Below, one piece after another: positions 33,799-46,225 of a stretch of DNA of 64,000 nucleotides. The notes beneath the pieces were generated by a model. It searched no databases and was not told the DNA's origin. It worked only from the letters and a program-made list of their open reading frames with translations. A program made the position numbers and the translations under genes. The DNA comes from Symbiodinium kawagutii (lineage: Eukaryota; Sar; Dinophyceae; Suessiales; Symbiodiniaceae). The DNA is taken from contig VSDK01009460.1 in the NCBI GenBank assembly GCA_009767595.1, positions 69,923 to 133,922 on the forward strand. Reading direction: 5' to 3'. Within the stretch, counting starts at the first letter, position 1. Each line of letters starts with the position of its first letter.

Positions 33799-36700
33799 TT
33801 GATGATGATGATGATGATAATGATGTTGATGATGATGATGATGATAATGATGATGAGAATGAGGGTGATGATGATGATGATGATGATGATGAGGAGGAGG
33901 AGGAGGATGATTGTCTAGGACATCTAAAAAAAGTCACTAACTAACCCTCTCCACAACCGAAGAAGCAAGGCCACCTTGACATTCAGTGCGGTTGGCAGCA
34001 GCTTCAACGCATGCAGTGGTGCAGAGTAGCTATGGAACATATGGCACGTCGGGAAGAGGTCCGGAAAGCAAGAACTCACCATTATTCATTACTAGCCATG
34101 AATGCTGAACCAGCAATGATCAACCAATTATATGCTAATCATTAACAATCATTAATGAATAATCACTACCTTGGAGTCCGGCTCCAGTTAGGGAATCTCA
34201 TTGCGCAACCTAACAGGAAGCCAAGACCCAAAAATCGAGTGTAAAAAAAATCAGGTGGTAGGATTAGTTTGGGTCTTTGCTTCCTGTTAGGTCACAAATC
34301 TCAAACGACTTCACAAATCTCAGTTCGCCAGAGTTCGCCAACGTAGGTCTCACAGCAAACTCACCACTAAACACAGATTTGGGGGAACTCTCTATGATGT
34401 TTCGGTCGGCTCTGTGCCCCGTCCTCCCACGTCATGCTACCATTGCAATCGACATCAATGGCATCCTCAGGCAGGCGAGCCGAGATGTCAAGATCCACGG
34501 GAGCCGAAGTTGCTCGGTTGACCACCTTGATGTGGGATTATACCCACTACTGACTGGTGGTTGAACCACACTGTCATGAAAAATATCAGCCAACCAACCA
34601 GGTGTTAATGACTACTATAGGGAAAACAAGAAGTTTCAAAACCACCAACCAGATTATACCAGGTGGTTATTGTGGCTTTTGGCCTACTGATCAAGCCTCT
34701 CATGATTGGGCTTCAGGGATTCGAAATTGATCACCAACTGCTCAGCATTGTCTCCCGAAACAATTCAAGCACCATGAGATGGCAGTGGGTCAAAACCCTG
34801 TATCCTGGCTCCCCTATCATTCACCATTGTTTTCCCTGTAGTTTTGTTGGTCCTTATCCCCCACTATTGGTTGCTTAAAGCCTTGACCCAGCTCGCCATA
34901 TTAATAGTTTGTATATCCCTATTATTGTTGGTTGTTTTCCCCTATTATCAACCATTAACCATTGGTTGGTTGGCTGCTTAAAGCCTTGACCCATAACCAA
35001 ATGACGACCGTGCCCTGGCAGTTCCCCCGCGCTGCTTGGTGCTTCCGCCAAGGCGCAAAGAGGTTCACCAGCTGCGTGATGATCTTCCTCTCCTGAGGGG
35101 TTGGTGGAGGTCCCTACAAGGTGGGCCCCCCTGGTTATAAGTTGAGCAAAATAAGCCATTTAACAAGCTAGTTATAATAGCAAAGTAACCCAGTTATAGT
35201 AGATATAACTAGTTATAGTAGTTATATAGAAAATATAAGCTACTTATATCTACTATAACTAGTAGTTACCCTAGTTATGTTCGCCAACTTAGCTAAGGGG
35301 GCCCACCTTGCAGGTGTCCACAACAGGAGGCTAGGATGGTGGGTTGGTTGGGGAGATGGTGGGTGAACTAATCCATACAAGGGGACTTAATGGATTTAAA
35401 AGTCGGAAAACAGGAAGGTTGGAAGCAGCTTTGCAACCATGGACCATCAATCAGCCTCAACATGAACTGTCAACATGATCGAGCCTTGGGGTTTTGCTTC
35501 GACATGCTTGCAACAGTTACCTTGTGGAACGTTCACCCCTTGCCATGGTAGGTGAGCAACCTCTTCCATCACGATCCATTGAACATAGCACACCTCCAAA
35601 TTCCCTTTGAGCAAAAGACTACAGCCCAAGAATCCTATCCCAAGAAATTGCCTGGCTGCAGTTGATTTCCGCAGAACAAAATGCCCTTCATCTCATTGCA
35701 TTCTTGGGTTATAGTTCCAACCATGGTTGACACTAAAGGAATGAACATGGGTTTCTCAAAATATTTGAGGGTTTAAAAACCATGGGTTTCTCACAACAAA
35801 CGTGAGAAACCCATGGTTGAAACCTGTGGTCTTGAGCATAATGCACGTGTCTTTCAAAACGGCCACAGGTTTCATAGGTTTCCCCCCGCTCTGAACCCCA
35901 TAGTGCTTGGGATCCAGTGAAAACAGCGATCGAAAACAGCTCGACATTCCCTAGTCCTGGGGTAGCCTACGGCTACCTCCACAAGCCTGTACGCCCATGA
36001 AACCATAGCTATTTTGCTATGTCTCCACTATTTCTGTGGCCTGATTTCATGCATGTGTTTTTCTCTTCGATGATAAATCATGGCACATGCAATTTAAGTA
36101 TGACTTCAATGATAAATAGTAGCACTTGCAATTATTTCAGTATGTGTATAGTACTGTATTTCAATAATACATGTACAATCTACATATAGGAACTTCTTGA
36201 TACAACTGGCATCAACTGGCGCCCTATCAGCTGCTGTGAGGTTGGACCTCTTCGTAAAGTTCAAAGAGGGCGATGAGCTCAAAGACCTAGCAATGGCGAC
36301 GCCCCCAACTGCTGCTAGCTATCTTGGAGACAGAGAGTACCAGCTATGGTAGTTATAAATCACCATAGCCATGGTATCATCACCACTCTACCAGCCACCA
36401 TAGCTTGAATACCATACAGTCAATACCATAGCGATGATACCATAGCTTGAATACCATAGCTACTGTATACAGTCTTGTACACTTTGTCAGTTTGCTCACT
36501 TTCTTCACAGTTGGAGGCTCCACCTTGTGGGTGCCATTGAGTACCACAAGGGCGGCAGCATGCTCACCACAAACTAATTTCTGCTGGGGACCCCATGTGA
36601 TCACCACCGGCGCGGCTGGAGACTGACCAAATCTTCACGAAAAATATGTTATGTGACCGTGATGGGAATCAATGTCAATCGATCATCCCTAAGAATGGGA

Positions 36701-37342
36701 AGTCCCGATTCAAACCATGAACAGGTTTAACAGTCAATGGCTGGCGATTCACCAAAATGTGGCTGGATGATCAGAGTATCTAGATCCCATTCTGATTGAT
36801 CCGTGGGTGAGGGTCAAGGGCCCCTATACTGCTGGTGAAAATCTCCAGCAAACTCTGAAGATGTTCGCCTACCCCTTTCTTGGATGGTGAGTGGCTTGAC
36901 CCATTGAAGACTCAAGAGGCAATTGAAACATCTTGAAACCGCCAGCCACCAGTTGGTTCGCATCAAGAAGTGGGCCAGCCTGCTGGAACTGACCCTTCAT
37001 GATGACCACGAAACTCTCGAGGTCCACATTGCCCTGACGGAGTCAGAAGGTCAGCCATACAGGGTACAGAAAGGAGCCATAGATAAAACTCATCACACAG
37101 TGGGGCCCTGGACTTGAGGATCAAATGATCTTAAATATTTCCACTTGGAATCAGTTGCCCAGTTGATCCCAGTTGTGCTTGGCACAAAACAGGTTGCCTT
37201 TTTCTCAAAGATCGCTTGCAGGGGGGTGATCTTCTCCAAGTCAATGACGCTCAGCACCTGCCAGCACCGCTCCAGGACCTGAATCGGGGAGTTCCAACCG
37301 TAGCAGAAACTACGAAGAGATTGTTCCGCCACGATCAATTCG
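31442..37342 (-). CDS. Unrecognised multi-exon gene, 5' end missing
   Basis: Well-linked exons, all phase 0 after the first: 37198-37342 (SLRSFCYGWNSPIQVLERCW), 36950-37033 (DLESFVVIMKGQFQQAG), 36500-36622 (VVITWGPQQKLVCGEHAAAL; GTGAGC donor), 36248-36286 (FELIALFELYEE), 35009-35092 (KIITQLVNLFAPWRKHQAAR), and one starting at 34525 (DLDISARLPEDAIDV). Weaker downstream exons on the same strand: about 33480-33532 (EFTAFLVDQGMAEARVD), 32840-33090 (ASVVLLIGSREWHLWQ), 32037-32190 (LQVIYLKGYDKVAFVEQG), and a terminal exon 31442-31526 ending AEYIEK-stop. No domain was recognised. Whether the weaker exons belong to this gene is inferred from strand and order only. Confidence 0.5.
31528..31575 (+). 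repeat. 12-bp tandem repeat
   Basis: GGTGGAGCCATG repeated four times. It lies immediately upstream (minus sense) of the terminal exon 31442-31526. It is open in frame on either strand, so it could be coding or the intron end. Confidence 0.85.
33360..33425 (+). repeat. ATC microsatellite
   Basis: CACCATCATCATCAACATCATC-type repeat, the mirror orientation of the GAT arrays. Confidence 0.9.
33756..33911 (+). repeat. GAT/GAG microsatellite
   Basis: Long GAT array ending in GAGGAG units; it encodes only poly-Asp or poly-Ser in translation. A TATATA tract precedes it at 33650-33680. Confidence 0.93.
34208..34292. mobile_element. 85-bp element with 25-bp inverted ends
   Basis: The first 25 bases (starting ACCTAACAGGAAGCCAAG) and the last 25 (ending CTTCCTGTTAGGT) are inverted copies with one mismatch. 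The loop is about 35 bases. Confidence 0.75.
34550..34658 (+). mobile_element. Family-3 element
   Basis: Ends ACTGGTGGTTGAACCAC and AAACCACCAACCAG are inverted copies. The core has CATGAAAAATATCAGCCAACC. Confidence 0.68.
34783..35003 (+). mobile_element. Family-2 element, compound
   Basis: AGTGGGTCAAAACCCTG at the start, an internal TTGACCCAGCTCGCCATA, and a second end TTGACCCATAACCA near 34990. It looks like a copy with a duplicated 3' arm. It borders the exon 35009-35092. Confidence 0.68.
35106..35320. mobile_element. Family-4 MITE-like element
   Basis: Left CCCTACAAGGTGGGCCCCCC, right AAGGGGGCCCACCTTGCAGG, inverted. The interior is palindromic with GTTATAGTAGATATAACT-type sequence. Partial relatives begin at about 38068 and 49472. 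Confidence 0.72.
35778..35818. repeat. Perfect 17-bp hairpin
   Basis: AACCATGGGTTTCTCAC (35778-35794), loop AACAAAC, then its exact complement (35802-35818). A further GGGTTTCTCAAAATATTTGA precedes it, hinting at a family-1 relic. Confidence 0.85.
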
Positions 37343-39086
37343 CTAATAGTAGATCCACATTTATAAACCAACATCAAAGCTGGCGATCTACCATCAAATA
37401 GCTGGCTTTTTATAGCTAAGTTACCTTCAATAGCTGGTGATTTACAAAAAAATAGAGGGGGTTCTCAATACGGATCGAACATTAGTTCCATATACAAGTA
37501 TGCACGACGCGTGCATGGACCAACGCCCACACATTACATTGAACATTTACGATCGTAGGGAAACCTAAGCAACGAGGGGTTCTCCCACTTAGGGAAACAC
37601 CCATTTGGATCCATTTGGTTTCATAAATCGCATCAATCAAACTCGGGTGCAAACAGAATGGAAACCACCGACGGAGGAGAAAACAACCAATCACAAGTAC
37701 AGAAGTATATAATGTCCTTTCAACAGAGATTGAGCCAGCAGTATTCAACGATCAGCAACTAAATAGTGGCAAGTTCCACACCACCACTTGACTATGAACT
37801 GATCAATCTGCCTTGCTCTGACACAAAGAACCATGATCTGGGAATAAGTTAGCGCCTCCGTGGTTAAGCGATCATTTTTCCCAAAACACAGATTAATATA
37901 GATTAATCATTTATCACCCGTCAATGAACCATCAATTCAGGATCTATGAAGCACAGCATCAACTAACCATCCTGAGTTCCTTTTAGTTGGTGGTTTCTCA
38001 AAATAGGGTTACCCCAAGTTATCACCCTGTATCAGTCGTGAATAGTAATGAACCCTCCATAACTTGGGGTTCCCTACAAGGTGGGCCCCCCTAGCCATAT
38101 ATCATGCTATATCTACCATGGTTGGGAGCTACCCTAGTTATAACCCAACTGATATAGCTGGTGATCACCCACTTATAGCTCAAGAAACCCCCATACAGAT
38201 ATGTGGGCAGGCGGTCACTGCAGAAAAACTTCAAGTCAATGACATGATGCAGCACGGGATTTTGAAATTTTGCCATACTTTGCAGTGATTTGTGTTTTGC
38301 TTTTCGGGTTCAGGACGGTTTTGGATGATTTCTGTCGGGTTTTTACTCGGAAATTGGACGCAGCTGCGCGAGAGGGTATGGGCGGCGCGGGCGGCGCGGG
38401 CGGCACGGGTGGGACCGCTACGAGATGCAGGGTGAATTACAATTCAGCGGAATTTCTAGCACCGCCTTCCACACGTGTTTGCCTGTAGGTGTTACAAAAT
38501 TCCAGCTACATGCTCATTAATTGCTGCAGGGAATTGAGGTGAAGCGCAGTGTTCACTGCGTAGAAGCGAGCACGCACACAATTTTCGCGACACCCCACCT
38601 CACTCCCCGCACTTCCCCGCTCCACCCCACCACCCTAACACTGCATGAGAGAGCTGGCTTAAAGCTTCATGGCGCGCAGCATGCGCGGCTTGAATGCGAG
38701 AGTTGGCGCGCAGCTTGATGAAGCATGTACAAGTCAACCTGAACACCTCATTCTCACACCGTCCCACCCCAACACTGAAAAAACCGAACATGGTTAAAAA
38801 ACCCCGCACCTTTACCGGCGGCTGTCTCCCCATCTTAGCACATCCAGCACCCTCTCAGCACACCCCGACTTGACCCAGGGCAACCTCACATGGTAATAGC
38901 CTTAAATCCGTATTTGCACTGTACATGTCTGAAAAATAAATAATTCCAGTGTGCAATTGCGTTTTCCCAAAAAATAAGTACATCCATTAAATGCTTCAAT
39001 AACATGTCAAATTGAAATATTCTAAGCACTTACGCATGGCACACCGGCCCTGAGTCAGGACGGCCCTGGATGAGTCAAGACGGGGC

Positions 39087-39629
39087 ATGGACCCAGCAGA
39101 ACCCCTTGCAAATTTTTACATCAGCACTTGTTTCGTTCTGCGTTTTCAAGCATTTTCTGTCTTCAAGGCCTTCTTTCATTCTGTCCTGTCCCCGTCTTTG
39201 ACTGGTGTGTCGTCATTTGTCTCATTCAGTGATCAACATCCAGCTTCACAAGATTGTCCAAGCACACTGTCCAAAACATGTTCCCTACGCTGCGCGCACT
39301 GCGGGTTCACAACATTGTCGCCGACTTCACTGCATTTTCACGATGGTCCCTGCCCTGATTCCCTTCCAGTGATACGAGCACCCCGCATGCCCCACCAAGT
39401 CGTACAAACATGTCCAAACGATGCGGCGCAAAAGCATAACAACCTCAACCAAGGACTTGGTGACTTTGACTTCTCAAAAAATGACGCAACAAGCGCATGT
39501 GAACAAGGAAAAATGCACTGTAATAAAAACCAATCAGGATACGACATGCGTCCACGACAAACTGGCAATGTTCAGATTCGCCCTGAGAGTGGTCCAGGTT
39601 GCCGTAGGTCGTTGGCATCCTGTAGGTGA
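39087..39629 (+). CDS. Uncharacterised 180-aa open frame with a Cys/His cluster
   Basis: Starts MDPAEPLANFYISTCF. The middle has CAHCGFTTLSPTSLHFHDGPC, a C-x2-C...H-x-H...C arrangement that could be a small zinc knuckle. The region 38.2-42.4 kb differs from the surrounding introns (fewer ATG/CAT repeats, GCGC-rich patches), so this may come from a mobile element. Part of the interval also reads on the minus strand near 39580-39735 (SLPATYYTMPITYRMPTTYG). Confidence 0.25.
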   Translation: MDPAEPLANFYISTCFVLRFQAFSVFKAFFHSVLSPSLTGVSSFVSFSDQHPASQDCPSTLSKTCSLRCAHCGFTTLSPTSLHFHDGPCPDSLPVIRAPRMPHQVVQTCPNDAAQKHNNLNQGLGDFDFSKNDATSACEQGKMHCNKNQSGYDMRPRQTGNVQIRPESGPGCRRSLASCR

Positions 39630-40302
39630 TTGGCATGGTGTAGTACGTGGCGGGCAAAGAGGAAAAGGTATTCTTCTCCTCCTGCTGGAGGGCCTCACAT
39701 CGGCTGAGACCGTTGAGACCCTCAGGCACGGTAGAAATCAACCAGTTTCAACCGCAAACGCTGCGCAGAAAGTCGGGGGAGTGCACCACCAAAATACGAT
39801 AAAAACGCACCACCATGCAACAATACCTCTTTTTTAAACATCCATGAACATGCTGTGGTGTAAAAAGATGGACATCACAAGCTAGAGGTATGTTTGCAAA
39901 CGCACCAAAACGTCTTGAACATTTCATTCCCCCAGTCAAAAACATGGTGAAGTAGCACGTTGAGAAATGGAAAAATAATTGAAACACGTCCGGGCCGGGC
40001 GAGCCCAGAAATGTCAACATTCTCAACGTTCCCATTTTGGAGATGTAATATGCATGGAACTAATCAGTTATATATTTCAACAAAATGGGAATGAACCAAA
40101 AGGATCATGGATGAATGAACCGCAACCTAGCTTCATGACAAAGTTGAACAAACGTATGAAAATACACTAATCCGAGGCACATCAAACAGAGCCTACCTGA
40201 TGAGTGATGACATTGCCCTAACGATCACGCGAGAATCAAATATTTATTGAGATATCTGAAACAAATAAAATCACAAGCTAATCAGTGACATCGACCAAAG
40301 CA

Positions 40303-40554
40303 TCATGTGCAGTAGACCATGGTGGACTGTGGTGGACAGGGTGAAGCTGAACCCCAGCCCTGAGCCCGGCCTTCAGCTCCTGAAGCTGTTCCTTGAAATC
40401 CACGACCCTCCTCCAGTTCTTCCATCTTGTGGAGGTACTTCTCCAGCTTCACCAGCCTCGATCCATCAGTGCAGTAGCCAAGCATCATTGACCCATCTGC
40501 AGGGCTGAACATCCTGATCCAACAACCAGCTCCTGGTTGCAGAGCACCAACCAT
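40303..40554 (-). CDS. Candidate coiled-coil exon(s), possibly frameshifted
   Basis: The minus strand reads RLVKLEKYLHKMEELEE in one frame, and directly after it RVVDFKEQLQELKAGLRAG in the next frame. Either a one-base frameshift splits a coiled-coil exon, or only the second segment is an exon using the AG in CCACAAG. No partner exons were linked by phase. Confidence 0.3.
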   Translation of the reverse strand: MVGALQPGAGCWIRMFSPADGSMMLGYCTDGSRLVKLEKYLHKMEELEEGRGFQGTASGAEGRAQGWGSASPCPPQSTMVYCT

Positions 40555-43405
40555 GTGCAGTGCTTACTGTAGGGACCAACAGGGAGCCCTATCAACCAAG
40601 GAGGTCAAATCGTGGGCTGTTGCCGTTGTAGTTTTGTAGAGATGGTAATGGATGATGCGAATAGATCCGTGCCGTCAATAGGATTCTTTCTCTGACCGGC
40701 ATCATCCAATCATCCACCATTAGCACGATAAGACCTTCCAACCAAACATACCAAACCTTCAAATGTGATCAAATTTGGGCATCCGTGGGTTGACCAGCCA
40801 ATCGCCCTGAACGTCAACTTCACAAAGCGTACAACCCCTGATGTCCCCAGATCAAATCGCTCAGCTTAGGCATTTGCTCTGGCAAGTCAAAGATGTGAAG
40901 GTAGACCTGACAACAAACATCTAGCGCTCGTCTGATCTTCATCAGGCTCCCGGGTTGCGGCTGGCAAGCCGAGCTTCACCGTCAACATTCACTAACATGA
41001 ACGTCAACATTCACTCTTCTGGAATCTTCACCCCTGCCTCATTGTTCGCCCCGCGCCGGCCAGCAGGAAAGTCATTTGCCCTCAATTTATATAATCTGAA
41101 CCACACCGGTGTTCTGGGATCATGTTTGGGATCAAGAGGTCATGATAAGAATGATGTCTGACATGCTGATGGTTACCACTCGCGAAATGGGCACAACACC
41201 CCGATGGGCGCGCATTCTCTTGGGATTTCTATCTTTTATTTTGGGAATTTTGATTTTTTGGTCGTGGCCGGGGCTGGGGACGACTTGTTGAATCAATTCC
41301 ATTGATTGTTAATTGTTGATTGAACATGAAGAAACCATCAATTTTCATATTGTTTCGATTGTCAACTGCATGCTTAGATGCGCTTTGATTGAAAAAGCAA
41401 TCATGTTCATGAATAGTCCTACGCTTTTCGACTCAATGGATGTTAATTGCTTTGCGATAAAAACAATTCATCTTCATGAAGTTTCCTATTGATTTTTGAT
41501 TTTTCAATGATTGCATTTGACAATTGATTCTTGACGATATTTGATGAAAAATCAATTATTGTTCTATTGTTCCTTGTTTTGTTGAAATTCAATTACCGTT
41601 CATAATTTGAATTAGTTTGTGACTTCAAATCAGTTGGCTTTCGAATGGTCCTATTCTTCCAGCTTTTATTGTTTTCTTCAATTGCCAATATTGTCTTTCA
41701 ATGTTGTTTCCATTGCTTCTTCGTTCGATTCTACCATGTTGTTCAACGATGTTTACTTACAATCTTTCGTTGTGCAGATTGGGCATGCTATTTGCCATGC
41801 ACTTTTGCCTGGTATGTCGTTGCAGTACGTGGTCTCACTCGATATGTCCTGCAATTTCGAAAGCCAAGAGGCGTTAATTACAAGATCACGAGATCTATGG
41901 AGCTTCCGTTGTCTTTTTTTGGTTGCTGATTGAAACTGAAGAGATGAGACAATTGGTTTGAAAATGTTGCAGGAGGGGGGGGGGATTGCGCCTCCCCCAA
42001 AATTGGTCGAAAATCATAGCCTAATGTTTTGGCTCGTCAGTTGTTTGTCTTGCTCCTCCAAAAGCCGATGTGAAGCAAAGCAGCAATAAAAAACAAAAAG
42101 CAAACAGCCAAAAAGACAACAAGCCTTGAAGACAACGTCACGTTTTCCCTCATGGGTTCTTTGTGTTGTGGTTGGTGTTCCCGGAAATATAAAATTAAGC
42201 AAGCAAAGCAAAAACCTCAAGACGGCAAGAAACAAAAAGGCAAGAAAACCCAAAAGCCAAAAAGCCAAGAAGCCAGTGGACCGGGGTGGAATCGAGCCTG
42301 GGCCACTTCCCAGTATCAGTTCAAAACGATACAAATACCATCTCATACTAGCACACCATTTCAATGTCAATATATCTCAATCAGCTAGTGTCTTGGGGGG
42401 TTCCTTGGAATGGCAGAGATTTGACTTCTTGGTATCCATACATCATACGCGGCGATCTCATCCAATGTGTTGCTGAAAATCTTTTCTGCTTGGCAGGATA
42501 TATCCCCGCCTTTTAGTTTTAACTTGCTTTGATGCAGATGAATCCATTTCACGCTCACGTAAGATTTCATGACAAGATGCAGTAGCAATGTCTCCCAGCA
42601 TCCCACGCTGGAAGCCACACATCTGACACACATGAAGAAACCCCGCACGTTTGAGGGCAATTTGGAGGAGGAGCCATTGCCTTCAGGTCAGCTAGTACAA
42701 AATCAAGAGGAACCAAAATGGCTGCAGTTGGACGGACATGTCAAGAATATTCAAGAATCGGTTTGACGGACATGTCAAGAGTGGATCACCGATGGTCAAT
42801 GTGCATTCGCGAATGGCGTGTAGTTGTTCTACAAAATAGTATTCCAACCCCTTGTAAGATTAGATGCTTCCACATGAACATCCCTACAAAATGGAAATTG
42901 CTTCTGTACAAAAAGGTTTTCCAGCGTTTGTTGGGTTTCCAATGGTTTCCAAGAAGAGCCTCTACAAAATGGGATTCTTAAAAATCATCTTCCCAAAGAA
43001 GACCATCTGTACAAAACTCAACTTCCAAGGTACTAAAGTTGTACAAAACGGTGCCCAAAAACCAGTTTGTCCAGGCCTCAAGGCCCACCACTTTGCAGTG
43101 GATATTTTTACGGGGATCATAGGTAGTTGTTTAACCACTATTGTTGATGATTATCCCCAGCTTTTCTTAACCCTCTGGTCGGGATTTGTCCCATATAGTA
43201 GCTGTTCAACCTTTATCCTGAGCTTTTCTTAACCACTACTAGTGGGTATAACCAGCTGGGTTGGGAAACTCCCAGTGGTTAGAAGCTCCCAGTGGTTAAG
43301 AACTCAGTTTCTTAAGCCATAGGGTTATTAGTTGTTGGCTTCAGAAACCGCCAGTAACTGTTGATATCTCGTACTGATTCAAGGTAGGGCTGCTGGAGAT
43401 CGCAC

Positions 43406-44342
43406 GATACGCCCCAGCTCGCCTGTGCCAAGTTGAAGCCGCTGACCACCTGACAGCGCGACGCCCCCCGTGGTAAGATAAGCATCCCAGGGCAGCCCAG
43501 CAGATCCCAGCCATCCCCAAGGGCTACCTTGGTGAATGTTTAGTGATTCATACTGACGATCACTAAGAATATCCAGCTGGTTCCCAAATAAGAATGGCAC
43601 GAACCATTCAGAGTTTAAGAGGATGGTTTTTGGATGGTTCGTGGCGATAGTGAATGATGGTGAATATAATGCTTAATTAAGAGCGAGCAAGAAACAAACA
43701 AACAAAAAACAATCAACACGACAATCGACTGTCAACCATCAACCGCTATCATTTACCACATGGCCAAAACGACTATATGTATTATATGTGAAATAATTGC
43801 TCAGGCAACAGCAACAGCAGCAGTATCAAATCCACAACAATGATCATCCAACCGCACTTGCAGGACAACACTAGATATTTGGTGGTTTCTCAAAATAGGG
43901 GTACCCCTAGATCATCCAATGTTAACCAATTATAATTAGCAATGAACAAACCACTTTTTGGGCTCCCTATGGCTTGAGGCACCACCATTTGTGTGACAAG
44001 CACAGCTGGCCGAAGATTAATTTTCTCTGAATTTCCCGTGCTGGAGAGTCGTCCTGCTTGGATCAAGGGATGCCATGTTAACCCCAGGGATCCCAAGATA
44101 CTTTTGACACATTGGAGCTTTGAGCTCTGACCGATCATTTTGGAGCTCCTGGCTGTCAAACAATCTGCTACTAAGGCCAGGAAATCCTGCAAAATCTCAA
44201 TTTTTGGAAGACTTCCAGATTCTTACCAACAACCCACCCACTTCCGCAGCATGGCGATCCCATCTCCCCATCTCTGCCATGACACATTGGCCACTACGCC
44301 CTCTTGAAGCAACAGCTTGGCGAAGACTTCCCAGGACAGCAA
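43406..44342 (-). CDS. Two linked exons, possible ABC-transporter nucleotide-binding fragment
   Basis: Exon 44242-44342 (WEVFAKLLLQEGVVANVSW; GTGGGT donor, ends with two nt) joins in phase to exon 43406-43523 (one nt first; donor GTGCGA). The second reads AGLPWDAYLTTGGVALSGGQ, the spacing and LSGGQ signature of ABC-transporter ATPase domains, which in active proteins contacts ATP in the dimer. No Walker A or Walker B was found nearby. The second exon is also open in other frames (GFNLAQASWGVSCDLQQPYL), so the assignment rests on phase and one motif. Confidence 0.36.
43879..43988. mobile_element. Family-1 MITE-like element
   Basis: Left end GGTGGTTTCTCAAAATAGGG, right end CCCTATGGCTTGAGGCACCACC. 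ATTT flanks both sides and may be a short target duplication. Confidence 0.72.
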
Positions 44343-44990
44343 CTGGGGCGAGTGATTGCGGCATAATTATAGGTGGGCTTTTTATTCAGTGAATGATAGT
44401 AATGATGGTTGAGAATGATTTATGATGGTTGATAAGTGATTAATTGTGGTCAATCAGAATTGGCAAATTGGTGGCCACTGCTTCTACGGTGCTTCACTGA
44501 TTCATATATCATATGACATTAGCGGCTGGTGGTCTCAACCTGTCCCCGAGAATGTGTTACATTCATTTGCAGGTGGGGATGGACATGCGTTCAATGATGG
44601 AAACCACCATTCAGCATAGGTTTTGCAGTGCCCTGGGTTCCCCTCATCATCCTCCATCAATTCACCGACCTTGGGAGATGAACAACCGAGGGAACCTGCT
44701 GACAGTCATGGAAAGTGGAGAGCATCTTTATCTCATGGTTTTACCCTTCCTTGTCTGCCACTTTCCAAGTATTTAAATTATTAATCAATCATTGAACAAC
44801 CATCAATAACCATCACTACCCATCACTACCCTTGATTGATAAACTCTTGGTTTCCTCGTTGTCTTACAATAACGACTTTAGGAAAGCATGGACTGAATTA
44901 CAGCCATCCATCCTTCACTACAATCTGCCATGAACCCAAACTGAATAAACCTAAACCTTCCATGTCTACCATAGCTTTAGCTGTTTTAAT

Positions 44991-45780
44991 TCACAGCTGG
45001 ATCTCCCTCTCGCGATTTCCCCAAGTACCGCGGCTGCCCGGGAACCGCGCCTTCTGGGTTTCTTCCTCCAGCTGAGCTTCAGTCATGAAGGCTGGGTTCA
45101 TCATGTCATCCTCCTGCAAGCGATGGCTGGGGGATTGAGGATTGTGGTTCAACTATGGCTGATTTATGCTTAAATATTGTTAAATCGAAGCTAAAGCTGG
45201 TCATGGTGGGTTGATTTATGCTGCAATATGGTTAAATCAAAGCTAGTCATGGTGAATCTATGAATGGGTACTTCAAGGTCGGATCAAACTTGGGATAACC
45301 CAAGACTATTATCGGTGATGGTTGGGGTGCATTATGGATGATGACAAACAACAAGCAGCAAGAGCCATCAATTCCTGATTGATGGTTGGTTAACAACCGT
45401 TGCTCGTTGGTGGTTCATGGCCTTCCAATTGCATCGTACTTAAGATGCATTTTTGACTGAAGAATACTTCAAGAAATGAAGGGCCTCGGATGGGGCCGAC
45501 CTTCAGATTTGAAAGGCTTGGAGGCCCACAAGGGTTTGATTTATGATGCTTGGTAAAGTGTGGCCAAAAAATCACCAACGGTTGATTCTATTTATCTTGC
45601 TGGTCAATAATGATGCTTCCAATAATGCTTAAGCATGGTTTTAATCTACCCATATGAGTGGATTCTTACTGATTCAACTGCAGGCAGATTGCATCTCCAC
45701 CTCGTCATTATGAATCGGGAAAACATATGACCCCCCCTCCAGCAGCTGGTTGGGGAAGTACCACCACGGACAGCCCCAGC
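44991..45780 (-). CDS. 3' end of an unrecognised gene (two exons)
   Basis: Exon 45701-45780 (GCPWWYFPNQLLEGGSYVF, ending HNDE at a GTGGAG donor) joins in phase 0 to terminal exon 44991-45113 (EDDMMNPAFMTEAQLEEETQ ... REREIQL-stop). The tail is acidic and Met-rich. It is probably the end of the gene whose exons run up to about 52 kb, but the links between 45.8 and 47.2 kb are not resolved. Confidence 0.5.
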
Positions 45781-46130
45781 CTGAAAACCTAGGAGTTTCT
45801 GCTGGTATCAATCAACAGCTGCAGAAGATTTCCTTCCACTAGAATTGAGGGGAGATCCAAAATCATAAAGTCTAAAACATGATATAGCAATTATATAATC
45901 TCTCAAAAAAGGATGGATGGGAGATCCAATATCCACACGGTATCCATTGGTGATTGAACCATTACCATCCACTACCCCTTGGGAGATCCAAATCAATACC
46001 AAGTTTCGGGAATTTTTTGGCCATAAACCTCCTCCCCTCGAGTTGGCCCGACTCCCACTATTTGTTGGCAAGTGGCTGAGTCATCCACCCTTGGTTTGTT
46101 GGTTTCATTCCGAGTGCTCTGCGGTTGTTA

Positions 46131-46225
46131 TATCCCAGATGCTCCATGTATAGCATATTTAGCTACATTTCCCTATAAAACAGCCCAAATGTAAGTAAGT
46201 ATGCCATACATGGAGCATCTGGGTA
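46131..46225. repeat. 27-bp inverted repeat, about 95 bp overall
   Basis: ATACCCAGATGCTCCATGTA-type arms at 46131-46157 and 46199-46225 with a single mismatch or so. The spacer has CATTTGGGCTG-like sequence. It may be another small foldback element or a structured RNA. Confidence 0.7.

Larger units (their letters stand above)
37343..43405. other. Mixed interval, mostly repeat-like
   Basis: Holds a partial family-1/family-4 junction (37985-38100), the GCGC-rich patch at 38370-38720, the 39-kb open frame, a coiled-coil candidate at 40.3-40.55 kb, a hydrophobic frame near 41200-41290 (LLGFLSFILGILIFW), and a minus-strand candidate at about 42400-42500 (NTLDEIAAYDVWIPRS). None is linked by phase to another exon. 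Confidence 0.4.

Noticed and set aside
33738..33944. Poly-Asp/Glu and poly-Ser frames
   Set aside because: Translations of the GAT microsatellite, not genes.
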